This document shows positions 48,413-56,987 of a DNA stretch of 64,000 bases, piece by piece. The translations under genes and the position numbers were made by a program. Source of the DNA: Mucilaginibacter sp. OK098 (lineage in GTDB: Bacteria; Bacteroidota; Bacteroidia; Sphingobacteriales; Sphingobacteriaceae); NCBI RefSeq assembly GCF_900142915.1, contig NZ_FRCM01000001.1, forward strand, positions 682,001 to 746,000, read 5' to 3'. The first letter of the stretch is position 1. Every line of letters begins with the position of its first letter. The notes under the pieces are model-generated. The model ran no database searches, was not told the origin of the DNA, and saw nothing but the letters and a program-made list of their open reading frames with translations.

Positions 48413-48498
48413 TAAATTGGGCTTTCTTATTTTGTTTGGAACCTTGCAGGAGTTAGAACACCTTGAAGAAATTTTATTGCTCATCAAAATATACTTAA
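48413..48498 (+). repeat. Dispersed repeat, copy C (partial)
   Basis: TTAGAACACCTTGAAGAAAT and the following A/T-rich part match the right half of copies A (48949-49064) and B (54519-54636). The left half is more diverged. It lies just upstream of the NTF2-like gene, in the in-frame region rejected as an N-terminal extension. Confidence 0.55.
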
Positions 48499-48509
48499 CA
48501 AATAAAAAC

Positions 48510-48926
48510 ATGAACGAAAAGACCAAATCAACAGAGCGTTCCATGGAAGAAGAACAAATTCGTGAAGCCCTGGATGCGCACTGGCAGGCGTCGGCAGCCG
48601 GTGATGAAAACGTGGAACATGATATTTACGATGATGATGCCATTTGTGATTATCCACAGTCGGGCGAGAGAATCCTCGGACGAAGCAATTTACAGGCCTT
48701 GCGGAGTCATCATCCGGGTAAGCCGTCGGGTTTCAATATCAAACGAATTCTCGGAAAAGGTGATCTATGGATCACGGAATACACAATCACCTATCAGGAG
48801 CAACCAGCATACACAGTGAGTATTATGGAGTTTAGCTACGGTAAGGTGGTGCACGAGACACAGTATTTCGCAGATCCCTTTGTGGCGCCGGCCTGGCGAA
48901 GTCAATGGGTTCAGCAGATCGTGTGA
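48510..48926 (+). CDS. NTF2/SnoaL-like domain protein
   Basis: The protein has 138 residues from the ATG at 48510. A longer in-frame extension to 48369 would encode the dispersed repeat. It is a cone-shaped NTF2-like fold: EALDAHWQASAAGDENVEHDIYDDDAICDYPQSGERILGRSNLQALRSHHP. Such proteins are small-molecule isomerases, hydrolases or binding proteins. The gene is flanked by repeat copies C and A. Confidence 0.78.
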   Translation: MNEKTKSTERSMEEEQIREALDAHWQASAAGDENVEHDIYDDDAICDYPQSGERILGRSNLQALRSHHPGKPSGFNIKRILGKGDLWITEYTITYQEQPAYTVSIMEFSYGKVVHETQYFADPFVAPAWRSQWVQQIV

Positions 48927-48948
48927 TGCAGTATTTAGCCTATGGCCG

Positions 48949-49064
48949 GTGTTTTCACTGCACCATTTTAAACTTAAAAACTCAGCCAAATTGACCGGGT
49001 TTGATTCGGTGCAGAACCTATGCATGAATTAGAATACATTGGATGTATTTTACTGATAATTAAG
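48949..49064 (+). repeat. Dispersed ~115-bp repeat, copy A
   Basis: This runs from TTTTCACTGCA through CAGCCAAATTGACCGGGTTT and TTAGAATAC to AATTAAG, collinear with copy B at 54519-54636. It lies between the NTF2-like gene and chrA. Confidence 0.75.
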
Positions 49065-49112
49065 TCGATATATCGGTATGGAAAATGAAATTATTTTAGG
49101 TGCTTTTCGGGA

Positions 49113-50270
49113 TTATAGAACTTTTATCAGGGCTCCGATGATAGCGGCAATTCCAATGATGTAAGGTTCTTGTAGTTTTTTGACATAGATAAGTGCCAGC
49201 ACCGTGACTATACCAATTAATGCTGTAGGAATATCTATTATAGAACGCAACCCAATAATAATAACTGAGCCAACCAAGGCCCCGATAACTGATGCGGTAA
49301 TACCCTCTACAAATGCTTTGATGCTGTTATTTTTAGCGATCTTTTTAAAGGATGGCGCTAAGGCCGTGGTAAACAAATAACAAGGCAGAAAAGTAGCTAT
49401 TGCAGCGACAGCAGCGCCGGGAAAGCCCGCCACTAAATAACCGATAAAGCCAACGGTGATGACCACCGGCCCCGGCGTAATCATGGCCACTGCTACCGCA
49501 TCCACAAACTGCTTTTCGTTCAGCCAGCCAAACTCCTTAACTACCCCGCCATGCAGGAAAGGCACAATAGCCAACCCGCTGCCGAATACAAATGCCCCGG
49601 CTTTTAAAAAGAACCAGCCGATCTCCTGCAAGGTCTTGCCGTTATAATTCCAGAAACCAACACTCAACAAAATTTCGGCAGGAACAATTGTTGGTTTTTT
49701 TATCCATTGAGGCGGTGCTTTGATCAACATATATAAAATACCACAAGACAGAAATAATAAAATTTCTTCTTTTTGGGTAATGACTGTGATGGCGATCCCA
49801 ACGCTATAAAACAGCCATAACAACCATTTGGATTTCATAGCAGACAGTTTAAACTTACTGATGGATTTTACGGTCAGTTTGTAGGCACTCATCCCGATAA
49901 TACCAATCACAGCGGCACCTACACCATAGAATACTGCCTGCATCCAGGCCAGCCCGCCGTAAAGCTGATAAGCCATCCCTAATAAGACCACCATGATAAA
50001 GGACGGCAATACAAAAGCCAGCCCCGCTAGTGTCGCACCGATCAGCCTATAATGTACAAAGCCGATATAAATACCCAATTGCGCGGCCAGAGGCCCCGGT
50101 GCGAGTTGCGCCAATGCCAAACCCTCTTTGTATTCTTCATCGGTCAGCCAGCCTTTATCTTCCACCAGGTCACGGTACATATAACCCACCAAAGCAACCG
50201 GCCCGCCAAAACCCCAGGCGCCGAGTTTCAGGAAATACATTACCAGGTCTTTGAGACGGTAACGTTCCAT
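49113..50270 (-). CDS. chrA: Chromate efflux transporter ChrA (CHR family)
   Basis: The protein has 385 residues from the ATG at 50270. A GTG at 50273 is an alternative. It holds two homologous CHR halves. The first is LGAWGFGGPVALVGYM...LAQLAPGPLAAQLGIYIG and the second is LKAGAFVFGSGLAIVPFLHGGVV...VAMITPGPVVITVGFIGY, with about ten membrane helices. It exports chromate. Its start overlaps the DUF1259 stop by one base. Together with the upstream ChrB-AraC gene this forms a chromate-resistance cluster. Confidence 0.92.
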   Translation of the reverse strand: MERYRLKDLVMYFLKLGAWGFGGPVALVGYMYRDLVEDKGWLTDEEYKEGLALAQLAPGPLAAQLGIYIGFVHYRLIGATLAGLAFVLPSFIMVVLLGMAYQLYGGLAWMQAVFYGVGAAVIGIIGMSAYKLTVKSISKFKLSAMKSKWLLWLFYSVGIAITVITQKEEILLFLSCGILYMLIKAPPQWIKKPTIVPAEILLSVGFWNYNGKTLQEIGWFFLKAGAFVFGSGLAIVPFLHGGVVKEFGWLNEKQFVDAVAVAMITPGPVVITVGFIGYLVAGFPGAAVAAIATFLPCYLFTTALAPSFKKIAKNNSIKAFVEGITASVIGALVGSVIIIGLRSIIDIPTALIGIVTVLALIYVKKLQEPYIIGIAAIIGALIKVL

Positions 50271-51253
50271 CACATTTTCATTTTGTTTATTGGCTCTTTG
50301 CCCAATACATCCAACGCAGCGCGGAAGCCCTGGGCTAAGTCAACTGCTTTTCCGCGTCCATAATAATGCAGAAAGATCATGTGAGGGTCATCGCCGAGCA
50401 TGTGGTTGTGTACGGCCACTATCTCCAAGTTATGCGCCCTTAAAGTTTTGATCACGCTATTCACCTCGCTTTGCAGCATGGCAATATCACCCGCGATATG
50501 CGCATCGTCCTGCTTGCCTGCAAAAGATGCCCAAGTGTTTAACCCTATATTGGTAGTCATTTCCACACCCATTGTAATTACTTTCAGGTCAGCCCGGCCA
50601 ATGGTGTATTTGTAGGTCGGGCCGTTTACTGTGCCTGTATATTTTACAATGGCATCGAGTGCGGGCAGATCAAAGTTTTCCTTTCCTGTAATTGCTGGCG
50701 GTGCAGATTGTGCAGGCTGGTTGGCTGGGAATATTTTGCTGTCGCGAATTGTGTCGGCATATTTCTTAGCTAATTCTTCAACGGTTCCCATACCATGAAT
50801 GTGCATATAGAATATGCGTGGCTCTTCATAAAAGAAGTGGTTATGTATAGCGGCTATCTCCAAGCCGTTGGCGTGCGCTGCAGATATTAGCGGATTTACT
50901 TCTTCCATTAGCAATACATTATCGCTCATAGCCATCGCAGATTTGCCGTCCAAGGTCTTTTTGAACGAAACCCAACCACCAAAGCCAAAGGGTATAGGTA
51001 CCGGCTCTCCTTTGATCTTCATTTTTAGATCGTTCCTGGGCAATGGTGTGGTATAAACAGATTCAGCATCTTTATAGCTACCTTTCTTGCCTAAAGCGGC
51101 GTCAATGGCGGCCATTTCATCAGCCGTTATAGCCGGAGTTTTGGCGATTAATAATGAAGCCGCCTGTAATTTTTGTAAGGGTAGTATTAGGGTAGTACCC
51201 AATACTACGGTTGCCTGCAAAGCTTGCCTGCGGGTGAATTTGTGTTTTTCCAT
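50270..51253 (-). CDS. Exported DUF1259 (LppY/LpqO-like) protein
   Basis: The protein has 327 residues from the ATG at 51253 (MEKHKFTRRQALQATVVLGTTL, a Tat-type leader). A TTG 27 bp upstream is less likely. Two similar DUF1259 units are visible: LEIAAIHNHFFYEEPRIFYMHIHGMG (first) and LEIVAVHNHMLGDDPHMIFLHYYGRG (second). The repeated HNH and H-x-H clusters could bind metal. Genes of this type are commonly found with chrA, suggesting a periplasmic role in chromate handling. Confidence 0.85.
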   Translation of the reverse strand: MEKHKFTRRQALQATVVLGTTLILPLQKLQAASLLIAKTPAITADEMAAIDAALGKKGSYKDAESVYTTPLPRNDLKMKIKGEPVPIPFGFGGWVSFKKTLDGKSAMAMSDNVLLMEEVNPLISAAHANGLEIAAIHNHFFYEEPRIFYMHIHGMGTVEELAKKYADTIRDSKIFPANQPAQSAPPAITGKENFDLPALDAIVKYTGTVNGPTYKYTIGRADLKVITMGVEMTTNIGLNTWASFAGKQDDAHIAGDIAMLQSEVNSVIKTLRAHNLEIVAVHNHMLGDDPHMIFLHYYGRGKAVDLAQGFRAALDVLGKEPINKMKM

Positions 51254-51316
51254 AATGATAGTTTGCGTTAACGAAAGCAATACTACCCATATACAAATTC
51301 CTAAAATTGTATGGAT

Positions 51317-52174
51317 TTAACTATTTGTATCCTTTTTACTTTTCAAGCTGTTTTTTTTATAAATCGACGGGTTTTGCCCGGTCTGTTTTTTAAAGATCCG
51401 GTTAAAGTGGCTTTGATCGGAAAATCCTGTGAGGTAGGCGATCTCCGTTAATGAGTAGGTAGTGCTATCTATCAGGTTGATAGCTTTTTCTATTCGTAGT
51501 TTGCGGATATAATCTCCAAAGGATAAATTTTCAAAGTATTTTGAAAACTCTCTTGAAAGATAAGCTGGGTTGATCTCGAGCTCACTCGATACTTGTTGCA
51601 GGCTCAAAGTAATGTTCGTATCTAATTGATCCTGGATCATCTCCTTGAGTTCTCTTGCCCATTCCGGCGCTTTTTTAGCGCTTCCCTGCTTCAAATACTT
51701 ATGATAAACTTCTAATAGTAATTGTTCGACAGGGGCTTGTGTATGTTTTTGCTGATGCAGGTATTTTGCCCAGGTATAAAGCCCGTCGTAAACTTTCATA
51801 CCCAATTCCAGCAGTTCGTGGTCATCCGGGATATTCTTTGATAGCCCTAAAAATATAGCTGATAAGCCTGAAGCCTGGGGTGCAAAATCATGACGGTCAG
51901 TGTCTGCCCCCCTGATAACAGCCGCCATCCTGTCAAGCGCAACGTCTTTGATATGGTGCTTTTTAAGAAAATAATCAAACGTGCATTGGTCTTCATAATG
52001 TGTGTATTCAACTCCCGGAAGATCAAATGGAACTGCATTTATTTCTGTTGCCTTTGTTATAACCTGGTCAAAAGGGACATAGATAATTTCGGCGTCGGCA
52101 TCAATAAACCGTTTAATTAGCCAGGGACAAGCGATACGATCAATCTTCGGATGTTCACGGGTGATCCATTTCAT
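51317..52174 (-). CDS. ChrB-domain protein fused to an AraC-type DNA-binding domain
   Basis: The protein has 285 residues from the ATG at 52174. Residues 1-about 130 match the C-terminal domain of ChrB (KWITREHPKIDRIACPWLIKRFID..., CTFDYFLKKH, DRHDFAPQASGL), a chromate sensor or reductase module. From about 185 a double helix-turn-helix of AraC type follows (LSLQQVSSELEINPAYLSREFSKYF, YSLTEIAYLTGFSDQSHFNRIFKKQTGQNPSIYKK). It probably senses chromate and activates the downstream DUF1259-chrA genes. Confidence 0.85.
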   Translation of the reverse strand: MKWITREHPKIDRIACPWLIKRFIDADAEIIYVPFDQVITKATEINAVPFDLPGVEYTHYEDQCTFDYFLKKHHIKDVALDRMAAVIRGADTDRHDFAPQASGLSAIFLGLSKNIPDDHELLELGMKVYDGLYTWAKYLHQQKHTQAPVEQLLLEVYHKYLKQGSAKKAPEWARELKEMIQDQLDTNITLSLQQVSSELEINPAYLSREFSKYFENLSFGDYIRKLRIEKAINLIDSTTYSLTEIAYLTGFSDQSHFNRIFKKQTGQNPSIYKKNSLKSKKDTNS

Positions 52175-52262
52175 TTTGTAAATATAAAGACACTTTGATA
52201 TATCATTACTACGCTTAATGCAGGCTAATCCTGTCATCAAGTGCTACAACGATTCCGGCTCT

Positions 52263-54287
52263 CTACGCTTTTACTTTTAACAGACTTGCATTGATAGCAA
52301 CCACCACAGTACTCACTGTCATCAATACAGCCCCAGTTGCCGGGCTTAATATAATCCCCTGATTATACAGCACGCCTGCCGCAAGTGGTAAAGCAATTAC
52401 ATTATAACCAGTGGCCCAGACCAGGTTTTGGATCATCTTTCGGTAGGTCGCTTTGCCAAATAAGATCAGGCTAACAATATCCTTAGGGTTACTATTCACC
52501 AATACTATACCCGCCGTTTCTGCTGCTATGTCGCTTCCCGAACCCACCGCGATACCAATATCCGCTTGTGCTAATGCAGGCGCGTCGTTCACACCATCCC
52601 CCGTCATAGCCACAAACTCACCCTGTGTTTGCAGTTCTTTGATCTTCTCCAGCTTTTGATGTGGCAATACCTCGGCAATGAAACTATCCATACCTAACGT
52701 TTTGCTCACGCTGGCCGCAACTTTATGGTTATCACCCGTAAGCAGTATAGATTTGATATTTTCTTCTTTCAGGGTTTTTATTGCTTCTGCTGATTCGGGT
52801 CTTAGCTTATCTGACAAAGCAATGTATCCGGCTAATTCTCCATCGATAATCACAAAAACAATCGTTTCTGTATCATTGGTGGTAAAGCCATCTGGAACAG
52901 TTAATTTATTTTCCTTTAAATAACCCGGACTCACTACCAAGATCTTTTTACCCTCCACAATGGCTTCAACACCCCGACCTGTGATTGCCTTAAAGTTTTC
53001 AGCTTTTGGAATAGTCAACTTTAAGTCTTTTACTTTTTGCAGGATGCCTGTCGCAATTGGATGCTCAGATTCTTGTTCTAATGCTGATGTCAAGCGGATG
53101 AGCTCCTTTTCATTCATCCCTTTTTGTAATGAGATCACTTTGGATACTTCAAACCTACCCACGGTAAGTGTGCCCGTTTTATCGAATACAACGGTGGTGA
53201 TTTTTCTTGCATTCTCAAATGCTGTGCGGTTCTTTATCAATAGGCCATGTTTCGCAGATAAGGCTGTTGACCTGGCAACAACCAACGGCACAGCCAGGCC
53301 CAAAGCATGAGGACAGCAAATAACAATAACTGTCACCATTCTTTCCATTGCGAACGCTAAAGGCTGGCCTGTTAAATACCAATATAAAAATGTGCCGATT
53401 CCTGTTACTAAAGCAATTATAGTTAGCCACCTTGCCGCTGTATCTGCTAAAAGTTGGGTTTGTGATTTTGATTTTTGCGCATCATCCACAAGTTTAACTA
53501 CCTGAGACAGGTAAGAGTCTTTGGCCGCATGGGATACAGTAACTTTAAATGAGCCATTACCGTTAATTGAGCCGGCGATTACCTTGTCACCTTTTACTTT
53601 TTGTACCGGTTTTGATTCCCCGGTCAGCATCGATTCATTAACGTAACTTTCGCCCTCTAATATGATCCCGTCTGCCGCGACTTTTTCGCCGGGCTTAACC
53701 AGGATAATATCGTTCTTTTTCAGGGTATCCGTTTTTACATCATGGATCATGTCTTTCATAACCATGTGCGCATCAGCGGGCATTAACTGAACCAACAACT
53801 CCAGTTCATTTGAAGCCCCCATCACAGACCGCATTTCTATCCAATGCCCCAACAGCATGATCAGGATAAGTGTATCCAGTTCCCAAAAGAAATCCATTCC
53901 TTTTAAGCCAAAGACAATGGCTACACTGTAACTATAAGCAACACTTATCGCAAAACCGATCAGGAACATCATGCCAGGGTTCTTTGTCTTTACTTCGCTG
54001 GCCAACCCTGTTAAAAATGGCCAGCCGCCATAAACAAACACCACCGACGATAAGGCAAACAAAATATAGGATGAGCCTGTAAATTGCCAGCTTACGCCCA
54101 TAAAATGCTGGATCATGGTTGATAACAGCATAATTGGAATAGTAAGCACCAATACAACATAAAACCGTTTTTTAAAATCAGCGACCATCATCGTATGGTG
54201 GTCATGCTCTGACATGCCCATATGCGGGTTATGGCCTTTATGCATATTACTGTGATCAATGCCTGCGTGCATTTTATCCATATCCAT
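52263..54287 (-). CDS. copB: CopB-type copper-translocating P-type ATPase
   Basis: The protein has 674 residues. The N-terminus is rich in His and Met (MHAGIDHSNMHKGHNPHMGMSEHDHH), as in CopB, with no CxxC metal-binding domain. The membrane motif is CPH (325-327), typical of the CopB subgroup that exports Cu or Ag. TGES (222-225), DKTGT with the phosphorylated Asp369, and MTGDGVND are intact. It lies 89 bp upstream of the ChrB-AraC gene on the same strand. Confidence 0.9.
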   Translation of the reverse strand: MDMDKMHAGIDHSNMHKGHNPHMGMSEHDHHTMMVADFKKRFYVVLVLTIPIMLLSTMIQHFMGVSWQFTGSSYILFALSSVVFVYGGWPFLTGLASEVKTKNPGMMFLIGFAISVAYSYSVAIVFGLKGMDFFWELDTLILIMLLGHWIEMRSVMGASNELELLVQLMPADAHMVMKDMIHDVKTDTLKKNDIILVKPGEKVAADGIILEGESYVNESMLTGESKPVQKVKGDKVIAGSINGNGSFKVTVSHAAKDSYLSQVVKLVDDAQKSKSQTQLLADTAARWLTIIALVTGIGTFLYWYLTGQPLAFAMERMVTVIVICCPHALGLAVPLVVARSTALSAKHGLLIKNRTAFENARKITTVVFDKTGTLTVGRFEVSKVISLQKGMNEKELIRLTSALEQESEHPIATGILQKVKDLKLTIPKAENFKAITGRGVEAIVEGKKILVVSPGYLKENKLTVPDGFTTNDTETIVFVIIDGELAGYIALSDKLRPESAEAIKTLKEENIKSILLTGDNHKVAASVSKTLGMDSFIAEVLPHQKLEKIKELQTQGEFVAMTGDGVNDAPALAQADIGIAVGSGSDIAAETAGIVLVNSNPKDIVSLILFGKATYRKMIQNLVWATGYNVIALPLAAGVLYNQGIILSPATGAVLMTVSTVVVAINASLLKVKA

Positions 54288-54703
54288 TTTAAGTGAGTTA
54301 AAACAATATTTGTTTCAGGATCTTATTTTTGTGCTTTTGCAAAGTTGCAAATTGTTGGATACCAATTAAATGATGCTAATCATATTGTTAATTGTTCCCA
54401 AATACATTAATCATGTTATAATTGATTAACAATGAAATAATAAAGGCGTCCATTTGTTTTATACTCCAAAAGAAATAGACATTTAAAATAGACCAGTAAG
54501 GGCATTTAGTCTATTGTTGGTATTTTCACCGCAGTATTTTTAAACTAAAACCCCAGCCAAATTTGACCGGGTTTAATTTTGTACGGAAGAAGGGGCGATG
54601 TTAGAATACCTTGAAGATATTTTTAACATAATTAAGTATATTGTGGGGGTGTAATGTTCTATCTAATGCATCATAATTAAATAGCCTAATAAAAATTCAT
54701 ACT
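54288..54703. other. Intergenic region holding repeat copy B
   Basis: About 415 bp between copB and the DUF4375 gene, which point away from each other, so both promoters should lie here. Apart from repeat copy B (54519-54636) I see no gene. The copB leader side is AT-rich. Confidence 0.4.
54519..54636 (+). repeat. Dispersed ~115-bp repeat, copy B
   Basis: Collinear with copy A (48949-49064): TTTTCACCGCA, then CCAGCCAAATTTGACCGGGT, TTAGAATACCTTGAAGA and AATTAAG. The right half could encode LEYLEDIFNIIKYIV after an in-frame stop. Copies A and B bracket the chrA-copB block. Confidence 0.75.
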
Positions 54704-55315
54704 ATGTTTACATCATTGTTCAAATGGCTTGGTCTTTTCCAAAAGAAGAATGATCAATCAAAAAACGATTTAACTGAACAGATAACCCAACCTGTAGAAA
54801 GCTTCAAAAATAGAAACATATACAAAAAGCTAACTTCTGAAATTATTAATAATAGTAATGACGACCAGTTACTTCAAATTGTATTCGATAATTTATCAGG
54901 GAAACTCTCTGATGATTACACAGAAGAGTATGAAGCAGTATTAACTTTTTCAAAAGCACAGCAAGCAATTTACATTATTTGGTGTTTAGAGGCAGAAGTA
55001 AATAATGGAGGCTTTAATCAATATTATTTTAACTCAAGTGGACAATTTGCCTCATTAACACCTGATGCCTTGCAACTTGTCGGGGCTCATAAATTTTCTG
55101 CTCTGACAGCTATGGCAAATAATATTTATGAAACTGAATATTCAAATATTACAAAGTATCAGGATGGAACTCTGGAGGGTTTCAGCAAATCGTATAATGA
55201 TAATCCATTAAATGAATTTGATAATGAATTCTATGAGCTTTATAAAGTTGAGAATTTACAACAATTGCAGATTGACTTCATTAGAAGGAATTTATTCAAT
55301 TTTATTGAAGAATAA
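54704..55315 (+). CDS. DUF4375 domain protein
   Basis: The protein has 203 residues. The domain (about 60-195) shows AQQAIYIIWCLEAEVNNGGFNQYYFNSSGQFASLTPDALQLVGA, typical of DUF4375 (DMP19-like). The function is unknown. It is cytosolic, preceded by a charged, Lys/Asn-rich linker. It ends at a terminator shared with the convergent tRNA-Leu. Confidence 0.82.
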   Translation: MFTSLFKWLGLFQKKNDQSKNDLTEQITQPVESFKNRNIYKKLTSEIINNSNDDQLLQIVFDNLSGKLSDDYTEEYEAVLTFSKAQQAIYIIWCLEAEVNNGGFNQYYFNSSGQFASLTPDALQLVGAHKFSALTAMANNIYETEYSNITKYQDGTLEGFSKSYNDNPLNEFDNEFYELYKVENLQQLQIDFIRRNLFNFIEE

Positions 55316-55350
55316 AAAAGCCGCTAACTTATTCAGTTAACGGCTTTTTT
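55314..55350. terminator. Bidirectional terminator between DUF4375 gene and tRNA-Leu
   Basis: AAAAAAGCCG...TAACT pairs with AGTTA...CGGCTTTTTT with a single internal C-A mismatch. A-run and T-run ends allow use from both sides. Confidence 0.88.
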
Positions 55351-55351
55351 G

Positions 55352-55433
55352 TGCGGAAGAAGGGACTCGAACCCCCACGCCGTGAAGCGCCAGATCCTAA
55401 GTCTGGTGCGGCTACCAATTACGCCACTTCCGC
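55352..55433 (-). tRNA. tRNA-Leu (anticodon TAG)
   Basis: An 82-nt class II cloverleaf on the minus strand. The acceptor GCGGAAG pairs with CTTCCGC plus A73, the anticodon stem CCAGA/TCTGG has loop CTTAGGA (anticodon TAG), a long variable arm is present, and the T-arm contains GGTTCGAGTCC. CCA is not encoded. Confidence 0.94.
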
Positions 55434-55583
55434 AGTTAGGATTTTTATGAGGTCGCAAAGATAGCTTAAAATAGTAGATTATAAAATATTTTTTGCTTTT
55501 AGCTGTAGTGGCCTATTACACAATGTTTTATTTTTTAGTCGGGAAGACGGAAGAAGCTTCAAGGGGCTAGCTGGATAATATCA

Positions 55584-55614
55584 GACTTACGAAGTTTTCA
55601 AAACTTCGTAAGTC
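55584..55614. repeat. Perfect palindrome with GACTTACGAAG arms
   Basis: GACTTACGAAGTTTT (55584-55598), centre C, and AAAACTTCGTAAGTC (55600-55614) form a perfect 15-bp inverted repeat. It lies downstream of the minus-strand NTF2-like gene and could terminate it, but there is no T-run. Confidence 0.6.
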
Positions 55615-55646
55615 TTAGGAAATATAAGTCTTTGAAATTATATATT

Positions 55647-55997
55647 CTAAAGCAAAGGCCGGGGATCAAAAATCACTCTAATGGTGCTGATCTTTCCGTC
55701 TTTCATATGGTACCACCCGGAGCTTAAAATAGGGATCCCCCTCATGGTTACATCAAACAGCAGGCATGCATCATCATCTTCCGCAACAAGTTTTTTAACG
55801 TTGTATTTTAGCTTCATCCGTTCCATGTCGCTAAAATACAGGTCGGCCCCCTCGCGCGAGCCCAAAACGCCCTCAAACTTCATATCATCACATACATATT
55901 CCCTCGCGGTTTTAAAATCTTCCTGGTTAAGGGCATTTACAAAAGCAAGCAATACATCCCTGGTAACACTTGCAGGTGAATGAATTTCTGTTTTCAT
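55647..55997 (-). CDS. NTF2/SnoaL-like domain protein
   Basis: The protein has 116 residues. TRDVLLAFVNALNQEDFKTAREYVCDDMKFEGVLGSREGADLYFSDMER is the typical start of a SnoaL-like polyketide-cyclase-type fold, and HMKDGKISTIRVIFDPRPLL its end. Role unknown. It is a single-gene unit bounded by palindromic repeats on both sides. Confidence 0.82.
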   Translation of the reverse strand: MKTEIHSPASVTRDVLLAFVNALNQEDFKTAREYVCDDMKFEGVLGSREGADLYFSDMERMKLKYNVKKLVAEDDDACLLFDVTMRGIPILSSGWYHMKDGKISTIRVIFDPRPLL

Positions 55998-56081
55998 TTT
56001 GGTTTATTGGTTTTGTTAAATAAAGATAAAAGATTTAGGAGACTTCCTAAACCTTTTATCTAAGGAAATCACTTTTAGAAT

Positions 56082-56199
56082 CGCAGGCCTTCGACCTGCG
56101 CTATTATATGTTGCCCCTTCAGGGCTTAATGTGTTGGTTTTACTACAATGTTAAAGGCCTGAAAGGTCGTAATGCGTTAGCACAGGTCGAAGGCCTGCG
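56082..56199. repeat. Long inverted repeat with GGCCTTCGACCTG arms
   Basis: CGCAGGCCTTCGACCTG (56082-56098) and its exact reverse complement (56183-56199) enclose 84 bp. That segment itself contains the partly complementary CCCCTTCAGGGCTT and AAAGGCCTGAAAGG. The whole could fold into a cruciform or long structured RNA. Confidence 0.8.
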
Positions 56200-56240
56200 G
56201 GAGAATTTTATCCTGATTATTACTCTTTTAAGCTCGTTTT

Positions 56241-56681
56241 TTATAATAGAACAGGCTCCAGTTTAGTACTTACCCCAATCCTGTTCCAGGCGTTAATGGT
56301 GATGATGGCCATGATTAGCTGGGCAAGATAAGCCTTATCAAACATGGCTGCAGCAGCGTTATAGGTTTCGTCGGATACTTTATTGCTGATCAGTGTAACT
56401 TCTTCGGTAAGGGCGAGTATGGCGCGTTCCTGTTCGTCAAAATATGGGGTTTCGCGCCATGAGGTAAGGCTGTAAATGCGTTGTTCTGTTTCGCCTGCTT
56501 TGCGTGCATCGCGGGTGTGGATGTCAATACAATAGGTACACCCGTTTATTTGTGAGGCGCGGATTTTTATCAGGTCCTTATGTTTGGTTGTTAAACCGGT
56601 GCTTTCAATGTAATTCTCCATGGCTAGTATAGCTTTGTATGCTGCCGGATCTGCTACGTTAATTTTTGTTCTGTTGCTCAT
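56241..56681 (-). CDS. AhpD-like carboxymuconolactone decarboxylase family protein
   Basis: The protein has 146 residues from the ATG at 56681. The upstream extension has no family match. INGCTYCIDIHTRDARKAGE carries the AhpD-type CxxC followed by His, the peroxidatic motif. EQRIYSLTSWRETPYFDEQERAILALTEEVT is the standard CMD region. It probably reduces peroxides or acts as a thiol oxidoreductase. A Crp/Fnr-type gene lies upstream on the same strand. Confidence 0.88.
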   Translation of the reverse strand: MSNRTKINVADPAAYKAILAMENYIESTGLTTKHKDLIKIRASQINGCTYCIDIHTRDARKAGETEQRIYSLTSWRETPYFDEQERAILALTEEVTLISNKVSDETYNAAAAMFDKAYLAQLIMAIITINAWNRIGVSTKLEPVLL

Positions 56682-56790
56682 GATCTTGTTGTTTTGATAA
56701 AGCAAAGTTGCGCAACAAAAGCCCCTCAAAAAATGAACTACAGTTAAGAAATTAACGTATTCTTCATGAAGTCTGGCAGTATGGTAATTG

Positions 56791-56845
56791 ATTATCAGAT
56801 ACTTACAGCTATTTAATTCTTTAATAAATTCAACTATCTGATAAT
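56791..56845. repeat. 11-bp inverted repeat in a 57-bp segment
   Basis: ATTATCAGATA (56791-56801) and TATCTGATAAT (56835-56845) are exact reverse complements with a 33-bp AT-rich loop, between the AhpD-like and Crp/Fnr genes. The rest of 56730-56987 shows no gene. Confidence 0.55.
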
Positions 56846-56987
56846 GAGGATGTTTTACAGTGTTCCATATGTTTCACTGTGAAAATGGAACGCTTGTTTG
56901 CATACACAAACTTGCGCTTCTCTTCAACGCGGTTGGATAAAGGCTTGGGGTGAGGTGACCGTTTGCTCATGTCGACCACACGTTAAA

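Noticed and set aside
48369..48509. N-terminal extension of the NTF2-like protein
   Set aside because: It encodes dispersed repeat copy C, and the family domain begins after the internal ATG.
48949..54636. Calling the 49-54.6 kb block an insertion element or genomic island outright
   Set aside because: No transposase, integrase, terminal inverted repeats or target duplications are visible; only the flanking repeat supports mobility.
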